Part shown: one piece after another, positions 35,606 through 47,155 of the stretch
Numbering within the stretch: the stretch's first letter is position 1
Layout of the letters: each line of letters opens with the position of its first letter
Source: Calidifontimicrobium sp035325925
GTDB lineage: Bacteria; Pseudomonadota; Gammaproteobacteria; Burkholderiales; Burkholderiaceae_C
Direction: 5' to 3'
Length of the DNA stretch: 64,000 nucleotides
Assembly (NCBI RefSeq): GCF_035325925.1
Contig: NZ_DAOKZA010000009.1
Coordinates: forward strand, 1 to 64,000
Translations under genes and position numbers: made by a program
The notes under the pieces: generated by a model
What the model was told of the DNA's origin: nothing
Seen by the model: the letters and a program-made list of their open reading frames with translations, nothing else
Databases searched by the model: none

Positions 35606-36298
35606 ATGAACCGCAAGCTTCAGTTCGTCGTCGCCGCCGCCACCCTGTGGTGCGCCGGCGCCGCGCAGGCCCAGTCCGACGCGTCGGGCCGCTGGTCGGG
35701 CCTGTTCGCCACCCCGGCCGCGCAGCCGAACGTCGTCAAGGGCGGCGCGATCCTGTACCAGACCCACTCGCGCACCAACGGCATCCACGGCATCGGCATC
35801 CCGCCGGGCGCCGACGCCGAGACCGGCGACGCGTGGACGCTGCTGCTGACCTACGAACGGCTGGTCACGCCGAACTTCGGTGTCGAGCTGGTGATCGGCT
35901 GGCCGCCGAAGATCGAGGCCAAGGCGACCGGGTCGGTGGCCTTCCTCGGCGATCGCGTGCTCGAGGCGCGCAACGTCGCGCCCACGCTGCTGTTCAACTA
36001 CCACTTCGGCCGCGAGGGCGACCGGCTGCGCCCCTACCTCGGCGCCGGCATCAACTACACGCGCTTCACCGACATCGAGACGACGCTGCCGGTCGAGCGC
36101 GTCGAGATGGGCGATTCGTGGGGCCTGGCGCTGCAGGCGGGCATCGACTACCAGCTCACGCCGCGGTGGGGGCTGTTCGCCAGCATCGCGCGCGTCGACG
36201 TCGAGAGCAAGCTGGTCGCCGTCGGCTCGACGGTGCTGAAGACGACGATCGACTTCCGGCCGATCACCTACGCGTTCGGCGTGTCGTACCGCTTCTGA
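35606..36298 (+). CDS. ompW: OmpW-family outer-membrane protein
   Basis: Eight-stranded outer-membrane barrel of the OmpW family, 230 residues with a signal peptide (to AQA at 23). The segments LTYERLVTPNFGVELVIGWP, LLFNYHF, LRPYLGAGINYTRF and the closing FGVSYRF ending in Phe are typical. OmpW barrels bind small hydrophobic molecules. AGGA lies upstream of the ATG at 35606. It converges on pncC. Confidence 0.92.
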   Translation: MNRKLQFVVAAATLWCAGAAQAQSDASGRWSGLFATPAAQPNVVKGGAILYQTHSRTNGIHGIGIPPGADAETGDAWTLLLTYERLVTPNFGVELVIGWPPKIEAKATGSVAFLGDRVLEARNVAPTLLFNYHFGREGDRLRPYLGAGINYTRFTDIETTLPVERVEMGDSWGLALQAGIDYQLTPRWGLFASIARVDVESKLVAVGSTVLKTTIDFRPITYAFGVSYRF

Positions 36299-36311
36299 CC
36301 GCGCGGTGGCG

Positions 36312-36815
36312 TCACGTCAGCGCCAGCGCCAGCGCCTGGCGCAGCGCCTCGGCCGCGGCCTGCGCACGCACCGCGGCGCGGTCGCCGCCCAGTTGCAGCC
36401 GCCGCGCGTCGCCGGCGCCGTCGCGCCGTGCCCACGCCAGCCACACCAGCCCCACCGGCTTGCCCGGCGTCGCCCCGCCCGGCCCGGCGATGCCGGTGAC
36501 GGCCAGCGCCAGATCGGCGCGCGAGTGCGTGACCGCGCGCGCGGCCATCGCACGCGCCACCGGCTCGCTGACCGCGCCGTGCGCGGCGATCAGCGCCGCC
36601 GGCACGCCGAGCAGCTCGACCTTCGCGTCGTTGCTGTAGGTGACGAAACCGCGCTCGAACCAATGGCTCGAGCCGGCCACCGCGGTGCACGCCGCGGCGA
36701 TCAGGCCGCCGGTGCAGCTTTCGGCGGTCGCCAGGCGCCAGCCGCGCGCGCGCAGCGCCGCGGCCAGCGGCAACACCAGCGCCTCGGCGGCGGCGACGTC
36801 GAGCAGCGGGTTCAT
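36312..36815 (-). CDS. pncC: Nicotinamide-nucleotide amidase PncC (CinA C-terminal type)
   Basis: Deamidates nicotinamide mononucleotide in pyridine nucleotide salvage. The 167-residue stand-alone CinA C-terminal domain has TAESCTGGLIAAACTAVAGSS, FVTYSNDAKVELLGVP and LALAVTGIAGPGG, the family's conserved blocks. Third gene of thiL-pgpA-pncC, with pgpA ending 58 bases upstream. Confidence 0.92.
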   Translation of the reverse strand: MNPLLDVAAAEALVLPLAAALRARGWRLATAESCTGGLIAAACTAVAGSSHWFERGFVTYSNDAKVELLGVPAALIAAHGAVSEPVARAMAARAVTHSRADLALAVTGIAGPGGATPGKPVGLVWLAWARRDGAGDARRLQLGGDRAAVRAQAAAEALRQALALALT

Positions 36816-36873
36816 CGGGCCGCCCCCGCGCCGACGCGTTGCGATGCGAGGGCCTCGCAACGGCCGTGCGCGC

Positions 36874-37431
36874 TCACAGCCAGTGCCACGCGGCGATCAC
36901 CAGCAGCGTGCACAGCGCGGCGACCAGGTCGTCGAGGAGGATGCCCAGACCCTGCGCCCAGCCGGGCGGGCGGCCCGGCACGGCCTTGAACGCGCGGTCG
37001 GCCCAGCGCACCGGGCCCCACTTCACGGCGTCGAAGAAGCGAAACAGCGCGAACGCCGCGGCCTGCGCCCAGAAGCCGGCCGGCATCACCAGCCACAGCA
37101 CGATCCAGAACGCGAGCACCTCGTCCCAGACGATCGCGCCGGGGTCGCCCTGGCCGAGGTCGCGCGCGGTGCGCGTGCACGCCCACCAGCCCAGCGCGAA
37201 CGCGGCCAGCAGCACGAGCAGCCAGCCCAGCGGGTCGAGCCAGCGGTCGAGCAGCACGAACGCGAGCCAGGCCCACAGCGTGCCTACCGTGCCCGGCGCC
37301 CAGGGCGACAGCCCGCTGCCGAAGCCCAGCGCGATCCAGCGTGCCGGATGACCGCGCATGAAGCGCGCGTCGGCGCGGCGCGGTGCCGCCGGCGGCGCCT
37401 CGGCGGGCAGCGGGGCGGCGCTCGCGCTCAT
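36874..37431 (-). CDS. pgpA: Phosphatidylglycerophosphatase A
   Basis: Removes phosphate from phosphatidylglycerophosphate in phospholipid synthesis. The 185-residue protein has GFGSGLSPWAPGTVGTLWAW, DPGAIVWDEVLAFW and FFDAVKWGPVRWADRAFK, with the acidic residues of the PgpA site, and four membrane helices. The ATG at 37431 overlaps the thiL stop (ATGA), as is usual for thiL-pgpA pairs. Confidence 0.93.
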   Translation of the reverse strand: MSASAAPLPAEAPPAAPRRADARFMRGHPARWIALGFGSGLSPWAPGTVGTLWAWLAFVLLDRWLDPLGWLLVLLAAFALGWWACTRTARDLGQGDPGAIVWDEVLAFWIVLWLVMPAGFWAQAAAFALFRFFDAVKWGPVRWADRAFKAVPGRPPGWAQGLGILLDDLVAALCTLLVIAAWHWL

Positions 37432-38399
37432 CGGGTTGCGAAGTGGTCGAACGCGCCGAAGTGACCGCCGACCGGCTCGCCGCGCGCGTCGACCAGGCGC
37501 AGGCCCGGTGCGGCGTCGATGCGGCCGATGCGCCGCACCGCGACGCCGGCCTGCGCCGCCGCCGAACGCACCGCGGCCTCGCGCGCCGGCGGCGCGGTGA
37601 ACAGCAGCTCGTAGTCGTCGCCGCCCGACACCGCGCACTCGCGCCGCAGGTCGGCCGGCAGCGCCGCCAGCGCCGCGCTCACCGGCAGCGCGTCGACGTC
37701 GACCACCGCGCCGACGCCCGAGCGCCGCAGCACGTGGGCCAGGTCGCCGACCAGCCCGTCGCTGAGGTCGATCGCCGCGCTGGCCACGCCGCGCAGCGCG
37801 ACGCCCAGCGCGACGCGCGGCTGCGGGCACTCCATCGCCAGGCGCAGCGACTCGAGGTCGGGCGACACCGGCACGCGGCCGCGGAACATCTCCAGCGCCA
37901 GCCGCGCGTCGCCCAGGCCGCCGCCGGGGGCGTGGCTGACCCACAGGTCGTCGCCTGCGCGGGCGCCGCTGCGCAGCAGCGCCTGCCCCGCGGGCACCTC
38001 GCCGAACACGGTGATGCACATCGCCAGCGACCCGGCGGTGGTGTCGCCGCCCACCAGCTCGATCGCGTGCGCATCGGCCAGCGCGTACAGCCCTCGCGCG
38101 AAGCCGTCGAGGAAGTCCTCGTCGACGCGCGGCATCGCCAGCGCCAGCGTGAACGCCAGCGGCCGCGCACCACAGGCCGCGAGGTCGCTCAGGTTGACCG
38201 CCAGCGCCTTGTGGCCGAGCCGCTCGGGCGCGACGGTCGACAGGAAGTGGCGCCCCTCGACCAACATGTCGCACGACACCGCGAGCTGCCGGCCCGGCGC
38301 CGGCGCGAGCAGCGCGCAGTCGTCGCCGACGCCCAGCGGCGAGCGCCGCGCCGGGCGCTGGAAGTACTTCGCGATCAGGTCGAACTCGCCGAGGGCCAT
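37428..38399 (-). CDS. thiL: Thiamine-monophosphate kinase
   Basis: Phosphorylates thiamine monophosphate to the diphosphate cofactor. The 323-residue protein shows LGEFDLIAKYF, VGDDCALL, DMLVEGRHF, SGGDDYELLFTAPP and the ATP-site glycine loops, all ThiL hallmarks. The ATG at 38399 gives a normal length. First gene of thiL-pgpA-pncC. Divergent from the MFS gene. Confidence 0.95.
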   Translation of the reverse strand: MALGEFDLIAKYFQRPARRSPLGVGDDCALLAPAPGRQLAVSCDMLVEGRHFLSTVAPERLGHKALAVNLSDLAACGARPLAFTLALAMPRVDEDFLDGFARGLYALADAHAIELVGGDTTAGSLAMCITVFGEVPAGQALLRSGARAGDDLWVSHAPGGGLGDARLALEMFRGRVPVSPDLESLRLAMECPQPRVALGVALRGVASAAIDLSDGLVGDLAHVLRRSGVGAVVDVDALPVSAALAALPADLRRECAVSGGDDYELLFTAPPAREAAVRSAAAQAGVAVRRIGRIDAAPGLRLVDARGEPVGGHFGAFDHFATR

Positions 38400-38483
38400 G
38401 CGGCGCATTGTCGCCGCGCCCCACCGCGCGCGCGGTGCTAACGTGCAAGCGCACCGCCACCGCCCCGCAGCCGAGAACCCGCG

Positions 38484-40088
38484 ATGACCGCCCCGTCGAC
38501 CGAGCCCGCCCGTGTGACCGCCTGGTCGCCGCTGGGCAGCCCGGTGTTCCGCATGCTGTGGATGGTGTGGGTCACGGCCAACGTGTGCATGTGGATGAAC
38601 GACGTCGCCGCGGCGTGGCTGATGACGCAGCTCGCGGCGACGCCGGGCTGGGTGGCGCTGGTGCAGACGGCGTCGACGCTGCCGGTGTTCCTGCTCGGCC
38701 TGGCCAGCGGCGCACTGGCCGACATCGTCGACCGGCGCCGTTACCTGATGGTCACGCAGGTGTGGGTCGCGGCGGTGGCCACGCTGACGTGCCTGGTGCT
38801 GGCGTTCGGCGTGATCTCGGCGCCGCTGCTGCTGGCGCTGACCTTCGCCAACGGCATCGGGCTGGCGATGCGCTGGCCGGTGTTCGCCGCGCTGGTGCCA
38901 GAGATCGTGCCGCGCGCGCAGCTGTCGCCGGCGCTGGCGCTCAACGGCATCGCGATGAACGCGTCGCGCATCATCGGCCCGGTGGTCGCCGGCGCGATCA
39001 TCGCCGGCGCGGGCACGCTGTGGGTGTTCGTGCTCAACGCGCTGCTGTCGATCGGCGCGGCGGCGGCGATCTGGCGCTGGAAGCGCGAGGCGCAGGCCAA
39101 GGCGCTGCCGGCCGAGCGCTTCGTCGGTGCGATCCGTGTCGGCCTGCAGTACGTGCGGCAGAGCCAGCGCATGCACGTGGTGCTGCTGCGCGTGGCGCTG
39201 TTCTTCATGCAGTCGACCGCGCTGCTGGCGCTGCTGCCGCTGGTCGCGCAGGGCCTGCGCGACGGCGGTGCCGGCAGCTTCACGCTGCTGCTCGCGTGCA
39301 TGGGCGCCGGCGCGGTGTTCGCCGCGGCGCAGCTCACGCGGCTGCGCGAGCGCTTCAGCTTCGACGAGATGGTGTGGTGGGGCTCGTTGCTGCAGGTCGC
39401 GGCGATGGTCAGCGTCGCGCTCGCACCGAACGTGTGGCTGGCCGCGCCGGGCATGCTGCTGGTCGGCGCGGCCTGGATCTCGGTGGCCAACTCGCTGACG
39501 ATCTCGGCGCAGTTCGCGCTGCCCGACTGGGTGCGCGCGCGCGGCATGTCGATCTACCAGATGGCGCTGATGGGCGGCGCGGCGCTCGGCGCCGCGCTGT
39601 GGGGGCAGGTGGCCACCTACACCTCGCTGCGCAGCGCGCTGCTGCTGTCGGGCGCCGCCGGGCTGCTGATCGTGCTGGCGACGCGGCGCCTGAGCGTCGA
39701 GGCCGCCGCCGACGAGGACCTCACGCCGTCGCCGCTGACCCCGCCGGCCACGCCGTCGCCGGTCGCGCCCGACGACGGCCCGGTGCTGGTGAGCATCGAG
39801 TACCTGATCGACGAGGCCGACGACGAGGCCTTCCGCGCCGTGATGCGCGACACGCGCCGCGCGCGGCTGCGCCAGGGCGTGCTGTCGTGGTGGCTGTTCC
39901 GCGACGCGACGCGCCCGGGGCGCTACGTCGAGTACTTCGTCGACGAGTCGTGGCTCGAGCACCTGCGGCGCTTCGACCGCATGACCGCCGCCGACCATGC
40001 GCTGCGGCTGCGCCGCAACGCGCTGCACCGCGGGCCGACGCCGCCGGTGGTCACGCGCAGTCTGGCCGCGGCGGTCGATGCCGGCTGA
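38484..40088 (+). CDS. MFS transporter with C-terminal soluble domain (MFS_3 type)
   Basis: A 534-residue exporter: about 12 helices up to residue 415, then a soluble tail. The N part (MVWVTANVCMWMNDVAAAWL, LPVFLLGLASGALADIVDRRRY each in part) is the MFS_3/EntS branch. The last 110 residues (VLVSIEYLIDEADDEAFRAV, VLSWWLFRDATRPGRYVEYF, RFDRMTAADHALRLRRNALH) resemble the ferredoxin-like domain fused to this branch in many Proteobacteria. Substrate unknown; possibly siderophore or drug efflux. Confidence 0.85.
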   Translation: MTAPSTEPARVTAWSPLGSPVFRMLWMVWVTANVCMWMNDVAAAWLMTQLAATPGWVALVQTASTLPVFLLGLASGALADIVDRRRYLMVTQVWVAAVATLTCLVLAFGVISAPLLLALTFANGIGLAMRWPVFAALVPEIVPRAQLSPALALNGIAMNASRIIGPVVAGAIIAGAGTLWVFVLNALLSIGAAAAIWRWKREAQAKALPAERFVGAIRVGLQYVRQSQRMHVVLLRVALFFMQSTALLALLPLVAQGLRDGGAGSFTLLLACMGAGAVFAAAQLTRLRERFSFDEMVWWGSLLQVAAMVSVALAPNVWLAAPGMLLVGAAWISVANSLTISAQFALPDWVRARGMSIYQMALMGGAALGAALWGQVATYTSLRSALLLSGAAGLLIVLATRRLSVEAAADEDLTPSPLTPPATPSPVAPDDGPVLVSIEYLIDEADDEAFRAVMRDTRRARLRQGVLSWWLFRDATRPGRYVEYFVDESWLEHLRRFDRMTAADHALRLRRNALHRGPTPPVVTRSLAAAVDAG

Positions 40089-40178
40089 ACGGGCCCGGGG
40101 GGTGCCGCCCGTGGGTTCGGGCGCACGGGGTTCCGTGCCGACCGGCGTGCCGCGCCTGGTCGGCCCCGCGCCGCCGCG

Positions 40179-42473
<2,295 letters not shown>

Positions 42474-42590
42474 GGCAGGCGGCTCGCGTGGCGACGGGGC
42501 GCCGATTGTAGGAGTCGGGGTCGGTGCGCCATGCGCAAAACTGCGTAGCGCCGCGGCCGTGCCGGCGCGCATACTGCGCCGGCGCCGACG

Positions 42591-44669
42591 ATGAACGTGC
42601 CCGAGCCCGCCGCTGCCCGACGCCGCCGCTGGCGCCGCGCGCTGCCGTGGGCGGCGCTGCTGGCGCTGCTGGGCGTCGCGCAGTCGCTGCTCGTGTGGCT
42701 GACGCTGAACTACGAGGCCACGCGCGCGCAGGACGAGACCGACACCTTCGCCGCCGAGTCGGCCGCCGCGGTGCGCGGCGAGTTGCTGCGCGCGATGCAG
42801 ACCGTGCAGTCGCTGCCCTGGTCCGCACCGTCGCCCGCGCAGTGGCTCGCCGACGCCTCGGCGCTGCTGCGCACGCGGCGCGACCTGCTGCGCGTCGAGC
42901 ACCGCGACGCCGCGCTGGCGGTGACCGCGGCGGTCGACTCTCCGTACGGCCCGCCGCTGTTCGGCGTGTTCGCGCGCGAGCAGATGAGCGTCGAGGCCGA
43001 GGCCGCGTGCATCGCGGCGCGTCGCGTGGCCGCGCCGCAGTTCTCGCACAGCTACTTCGTGCCGCTGCCCGGTGGCCTCGGCGTCGAGGTGATCGACGTG
43101 TGCGTGCCGGTCGCCGGCGACGACACGCAGCTGGTGGCCACGCTGTCGCTGGCCGGCGTGCTCGAGCGCGCGCTCGGCCCCGGGCAGCTGCACGCGCACG
43201 AGGTGAGCCTGGTCGAGGGCGACGGCACGCGGCTGGCGCGCGTCGGCCCGCTGCGTGGCGCCGGGGTGTACCGCGCCGACCGCGTCGTCGACCTGCCCGG
43301 CGTCACGCTGCTGTTGCGCGCCGACGGCGTCGCCGGCCCCCCGCGGCTGATCCCGAACCTGACGCTGGCGCTGGTGCTGGGGCTGTCGGCGGCGCTGTTC
43401 GGCGTCGTGCTGCTGCTCGCCCGCGACGTGCGCCGCCGCGCCGAGGCCGAGGGCGCGCTGGCCGAGGCGCTGGCGTTCCGCAAGGCGATGGAGGACTCGC
43501 TGTCGACCGGGCTGCGCGCGCGCGACCTCGCCGGTCGCATCACCTATGTCAACCCGGCGTTCTGCGCGATGGTGGGCTTCGACGCCGCCGAGCTGATGCG
43601 CGCCGAGACGCCGCCGTACTGGCCGCCCGAACACGCCGTCGAGTACGACCGGCGCCAGCGCGTGCGCCTGGCGGACCCGGCCGCCGCGGGCGACACGCGC
43701 GAGGGCCACGAGACGGTGTTCATGCGCCGCAGCGGCGAGCGCTTCCCGGTGATGATCTACGAGGCGCCGCTGGTCGACGGCCAGGGGCGGCACGCCGGCT
43801 GGATGAGCGCGGTGCTCGACATGAGCGCGCAGCGCCGCGTCGAGGACCTGTCGCGCCAGCAGCAGGAACGCCTGCAGGCCACGGCGCGGCTGGCCACCGT
43901 CGGCGAGATGGCGTCGCTGCTGTCGCACGAGCTGAACCAGCCGCTGGCGGCGATCGCCAGCTACGCCAGCGGTTCGCTGAACCTGCTCGACGACGCCGCG
44001 CCGGCCGGCGCCGGCGGTGAGCTGCGCGGGCTGCTGCGGCAGGCGCTGCAGCGCATCGCCGAGCAGGCCGAACGCGCCGGCCGCGTGATCAAGAGCGTGC
44101 ACGACTTCGTGCGCCGGCGCGAGCACGCGCACGAGGCGCTGCGCGTCGACCAGCTGATCGACGCGGTGCTGCCGCTGGTGCGGCTGCAGGCGCGCAAGAG
44201 CGGTGCGCGCATCGAGCTCGACCTGCCGCAGCCGCCGCCGCGCGTGCGCTGCGACCGCACGATGATCGAGCAGGTGCTGCTGAACCTGACGCGCAACGGC
44301 ATCCAGGCGATGGAGACCGACACCCCGCTGGCGCAGCGCGTGCTGACGTTGCGCGCGCGGCAGACGCACGAGCGCTGGGTCACGTTCAGCGTCGTCGACG
44401 CCGGGCCCGGCATCGCCCCCGCGGTGGCGCAGCGGCTGTTCACGCCGTTCTTCACCACGCGCCGCGAGGGCATGGGGCTGGGCCTGAGCCTGTGCCGCAC
44501 GGTCATCGAGCAGCACGGCGGCGCGCTCGACTTCGGCGACCGCGCCGACGGCCCCGGCACCGAGTTCCGCTTCACGCTGCCGGCCGACCGCGGCGCGCCG
44601 CGCACCCCGGCCGACGGCGGGGCGGACGCCGCGCCGGCCGGCGTGGCGTCCGCCCCGCCGTCGGCTTGA
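42591..44669 (+). CDS. Membrane sensor histidine kinase with PAS domain, DctS-like
   Basis: A 692-residue sensor kinase. A first helix (about residues 18-37) and a second (about 260-280) bracket a periplasmic sensing domain of DctB/DctS type. A PAS domain follows (about 300-420), then HisKA with His446 in SHELNQPLAAIASY, and HATPase with N box LNLTRNGIQAME, DAGPGIAP and GMGLGLSLC. The final 20 codons lie in a 21-bp inverted repeat. It is followed by its regulator and divergent from maeB, so a C4-dicarboxylate signal is a fair guess, not shown. Confidence 0.88.
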   Translation: MNVPEPAAARRRRWRRALPWAALLALLGVAQSLLVWLTLNYEATRAQDETDTFAAESAAAVRGELLRAMQTVQSLPWSAPSPAQWLADASALLRTRRDLLRVEHRDAALAVTAAVDSPYGPPLFGVFAREQMSVEAEAACIAARRVAAPQFSHSYFVPLPGGLGVEVIDVCVPVAGDDTQLVATLSLAGVLERALGPGQLHAHEVSLVEGDGTRLARVGPLRGAGVYRADRVVDLPGVTLLLRADGVAGPPRLIPNLTLALVLGLSAALFGVVLLLARDVRRRAEAEGALAEALAFRKAMEDSLSTGLRARDLAGRITYVNPAFCAMVGFDAAELMRAETPPYWPPEHAVEYDRRQRVRLADPAAAGDTREGHETVFMRRSGERFPVMIYEAPLVDGQGRHAGWMSAVLDMSAQRRVEDLSRQQQERLQATARLATVGEMASLLSHELNQPLAAIASYASGSLNLLDDAAPAGAGGELRGLLRQALQRIAEQAERAGRVIKSVHDFVRRREHAHEALRVDQLIDAVLPLVRLQARKSGARIELDLPQPPPRVRCDRTMIEQVLLNLTRNGIQAMETDTPLAQRVLTLRARQTHERWVTFSVVDAGPGIAPAVAQRLFTPFFTTRREGMGLGLSLCRTVIEQHGGALDFGDRADGPGTEFRFTLPADRGAPRTPADGGADAAPAGVASAPPSA
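44610..44665 (+). repeat. 21-bp perfect inverted repeat at the kinase 3' end
   Basis: Arms 44610-44630 and 44645-44665 are perfect reverse complements over 21 bases with a 14-base loop. The whole element is coding for the kinase C terminus and ends four bases before its stop. No T-run follows. The hairpin would separate the kinase from the regulator message and could lower read-through, or protect the 3' end. Confidence 0.85.
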
Positions 44670-44683
44670 CCGATACTTTCGGC

Positions 44684-45352
44684 ATGACGCCTGCTGCCGC
44701 GCCGGCCGGCCTGCCGATGGTGTACCTCGTCGACGACGAGGACGTCGTGCGCGACGCGCTGGCCTGGCTGCTGCGCTCGCGGCGGCTGCTGTCCGAGGGG
44801 CACGCCAGCGCCGAGGCCTTCGAGGCGATGCTCGACGCGCTGCCGCCGGCCACGCGCACCGACTGGCCGCGCGCGCCGTCGTGCCTGCTGCTCGACGTGC
44901 GCATGCCGGGCCTGAGCGGGCTCGCGCTGTTCGACCGCCTCGTCGAGCGCGGGCTGACGCCGGTGCTGCCGGTGATCTTCCTCACCGGCCACGCCGACGT
45001 ACCCACCGCGGTGGCCGCGGTCAAGCGCGGCGCCTTCGACTTCGTCGAGAAGCCGTTCTCCGACAACGCACTGGTCGACCGCGTCGAGCAGGCGCTGGCC
45101 GCCAGCGCAGCGGCGATCGCGGCGCGCCGCCGCCTTCAGGCGGTGCAGCGCGCGGTCGCCGAGCTCACCGACCGCGAGCGCGACGTGATGCACCTGGTCG
45201 TCGCGGGGCGGCCGAACAAGCTGATCGCCGACGCGCTGGACATCAGCGTGCGCACCGTCGAAGTGCACCGCGCGCGCGTGTTCGACAAGATGAACGTCAG
45301 GTCGGCGGTCGAACTGGCCAACCTGCTGCGCGAGCCCGGCGCCGAGTCCTGA
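44684..45352 (+). CDS. LuxR/FixJ-type response regulator, DctR-like
   Basis: A 222-residue regulator: receiver domain with phospho-acceptor Asp71 (CLLLDVRMPGLSG), FLTGHADVP and KPF, and a LuxR-type helix-turn-helix in the last 60 residues (LTDRERDVMHLVVAGRPNKL, SVRTVEVHRARVFDKM). The ATG at 44684 is 14 bases after the kinase stop, so they form one pair. Rhodobacter DctR is of this type. It converges on fadD, 18 bases away. Confidence 0.9.
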   Translation: MTPAAAPAGLPMVYLVDDEDVVRDALAWLLRSRRLLSEGHASAEAFEAMLDALPPATRTDWPRAPSCLLLDVRMPGLSGLALFDRLVERGLTPVLPVIFLTGHADVPTAVAAVKRGAFDFVEKPFSDNALVDRVEQALAASAAAIAARRRLQAVQRAVAELTDRERDVMHLVVAGRPNKLIADALDISVRTVEVHRARVFDKMNVRSAVELANLLREPGAES

Positions 45353-45370
45353 AGCGACGGAGGCAGGACC

Positions 45371-47044
45371 TCACCGGGCGTCGCGCAGCTCGCGGCGCAG
45401 CACCTTGCCCACCGGCGTCTTCGGCAGGTCGGCGCGGAACTCGATCACCTTCGGGCGCTTGTAGCCGGTGAGGTTGGCCTCGCAGTAGGCACGCACGTCG
45501 GCCTCGGTGAGCGCCGGGTTGCGCTTGACGATCACCACCTTCACGGCCTCGCCGGCCTTGGTGTCGGGCACGCCGATGGCGGCGCACTCGAGCACGCCGT
45601 CGAGCTGGGTGATGACGTCCTCGACCTCGTTCGGGTAGACGTTGAAGCCCGACACCAGGATCATGTCCTTCTTGCGGTCGACGATGCGGAAGTAGCCGCG
45701 CTCGTCGACGACGCCGATGTCGCCGGTGCGGAAGAAGCCGTCGGCGGTCATCACCTTGGCCGTCTCGTCGGGGCGCTGCCAGTAGCCGGCCATCACCTGC
45801 GGCCCGCGGATCGCGATCTCGCCCGGCGCGCCCTGCGGCACCTCGGCGCCCGCGTCGTCGAGCAGCTTGATCTCGGTGCCGGGCAGCGGCAGGCCGATGC
45901 TGCCGGTGAACGCGTCGCTGTCGACGGGGTTGCAGGTGGCCGACGGCGAGGTCTCCGACAGCCCGTAGCCCTCGACGATCGGGCAGCCGGTCTTCTCGAG
46001 CCACAGCCGCGCGGTGGCCGACTGCACCGCCATGCCACCGCCGACACTGATGCGCAGGTGGCTCCAGTCGACCTTGCCGAAGTCGGGGTGGTGGGCGATC
46101 GCGTTGAACAGCGTGTTCACCGCGGGGAAGCTGTGGAAGCGGTGCCGCGACAGCTCGGCGAGCAGCGCCGGCAGGTCGCGCGCGTTCGGGATCAGCAGGT
46201 TGCATCCGCCCGTGCGCATGCCCAGCATCATGTTCGCCGTGAAGCCGAAGATGTGGTACAGCGGCAGCGCGCACACGGTGACGATCTGCTCGCCGGCCGG
46301 GACCTTCTTCAGCGCCGGCTGGTACCAGGCCTCGGACTGCAGCACGTTGGCGACGAGGTTGCGATGCAGCAGCACCGCGCCCTTGCTGACGCCGGTGGTG
46401 CCGCCGGTGTACTGCAGCAGCGCGATGTCGTCGGGACCGATGTCCGGCGTCGTGTGGCGCAGCCGGCGGCCGCGCGCGACGACGTCGTTGAAGCGCAGCG
46501 CGCCGGGGATCGCGTGCGCCGGCACCAGCTTGCGCACGTTGCGCACGACGTGGTTGACCAGCGCGCCCTTGAACCGGCCGAGCAGGTCGCCCATCGACGC
46601 GACGACCACCTTCTTCGTCGGCACCGCGTCGAACACCTGCTGCAGCGTGGCGGCGAAGTTCTCGAGGATCACGATGGCCTTCGCCCCCGCGTCCTTGAGC
46701 TGGTGCTCGAGCTCGCGCGGCGTGTACAGCGGGTTGACGTTGACCACCACGCCGCCGGCGCGCAGGATGCCGGCCACCGCCACCGGGTACTGCGGCACGT
46801 TGGGCAGCATCACCGCGACGCGGTCGCCGCGCTCGATGCCCTGCGACTGCAGCCAAGCGGCGAAGGCCTGCGACAGCGTGTCGACCTCGCCGAAGCGCAT
46901 CGAGCGGCCCATGTACCTGTAGGCGCACAGGTCGCGGTGGCGGCGGAACGCGTCCTCGAGCAGCGCCACCAGCGACGGATAGCCATCGGTCCTGATCTCG
47001 GCCGGCACGCCTGCGGGGTACTGCTTGAGCCAGGTCTTGTGCAT
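45371..47044 (-). CDS. fadD: Long-chain acyl-CoA synthetase
   Basis: Activates fatty acids to acyl-CoA with ATP, at the inner face of the membrane. The 557-residue enzyme has the AMP-binding P-loop YTGGTTGVSKGAVL, the VEGYGLSETSP block, FFRTGDIGVVDERGYFRIVD and KTPVGKVLRRELR with the catalytic lysine. The ATG at 47044 is chosen because it gives the usual MHKTWLKQYP start. Adjacent beta-oxidation genes are not in the window. Confidence 0.94.
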   Translation of the reverse strand: MHKTWLKQYPAGVPAEIRTDGYPSLVALLEDAFRRHRDLCAYRYMGRSMRFGEVDTLSQAFAAWLQSQGIERGDRVAVMLPNVPQYPVAVAGILRAGGVVVNVNPLYTPRELEHQLKDAGAKAIVILENFAATLQQVFDAVPTKKVVVASMGDLLGRFKGALVNHVVRNVRKLVPAHAIPGALRFNDVVARGRRLRHTTPDIGPDDIALLQYTGGTTGVSKGAVLLHRNLVANVLQSEAWYQPALKKVPAGEQIVTVCALPLYHIFGFTANMMLGMRTGGCNLLIPNARDLPALLAELSRHRFHSFPAVNTLFNAIAHHPDFGKVDWSHLRISVGGGMAVQSATARLWLEKTGCPIVEGYGLSETSPSATCNPVDSDAFTGSIGLPLPGTEIKLLDDAGAEVPQGAPGEIAIRGPQVMAGYWQRPDETAKVMTADGFFRTGDIGVVDERGYFRIVDRKKDMILVSGFNVYPNEVEDVITQLDGVLECAAIGVPDTKAGEAVKVVIVKRNPALTEADVRAYCEANLTGYKRPKVIEFRADLPKTPVGKVLRRELRDAR

Positions 47045-47112
47045 CGCGCTGCGCTCGGGGGACGGGCGATTCTGACGGAACGCTGACAGCGCCAGCATCA
47101 GGGGATTCGATA

Positions 47113-47144
47113 GCGGCGCCGGCGTGCCCGCACGCCGGCGCCGC
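47113..47144 (-). terminator. Intergenic hairpin between protease and fadD
   Basis: A perfect 14-bp stem (47113-47126 with 47131-47144) and a four-base loop lies just after the aspartic protease stop and ahead of fadD. No T-run follows on the reverse strand, so it may be a processing or partial termination signal. Confidence 0.45.
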
Positions 47145-47155
47145 CCCGGGGGCGT

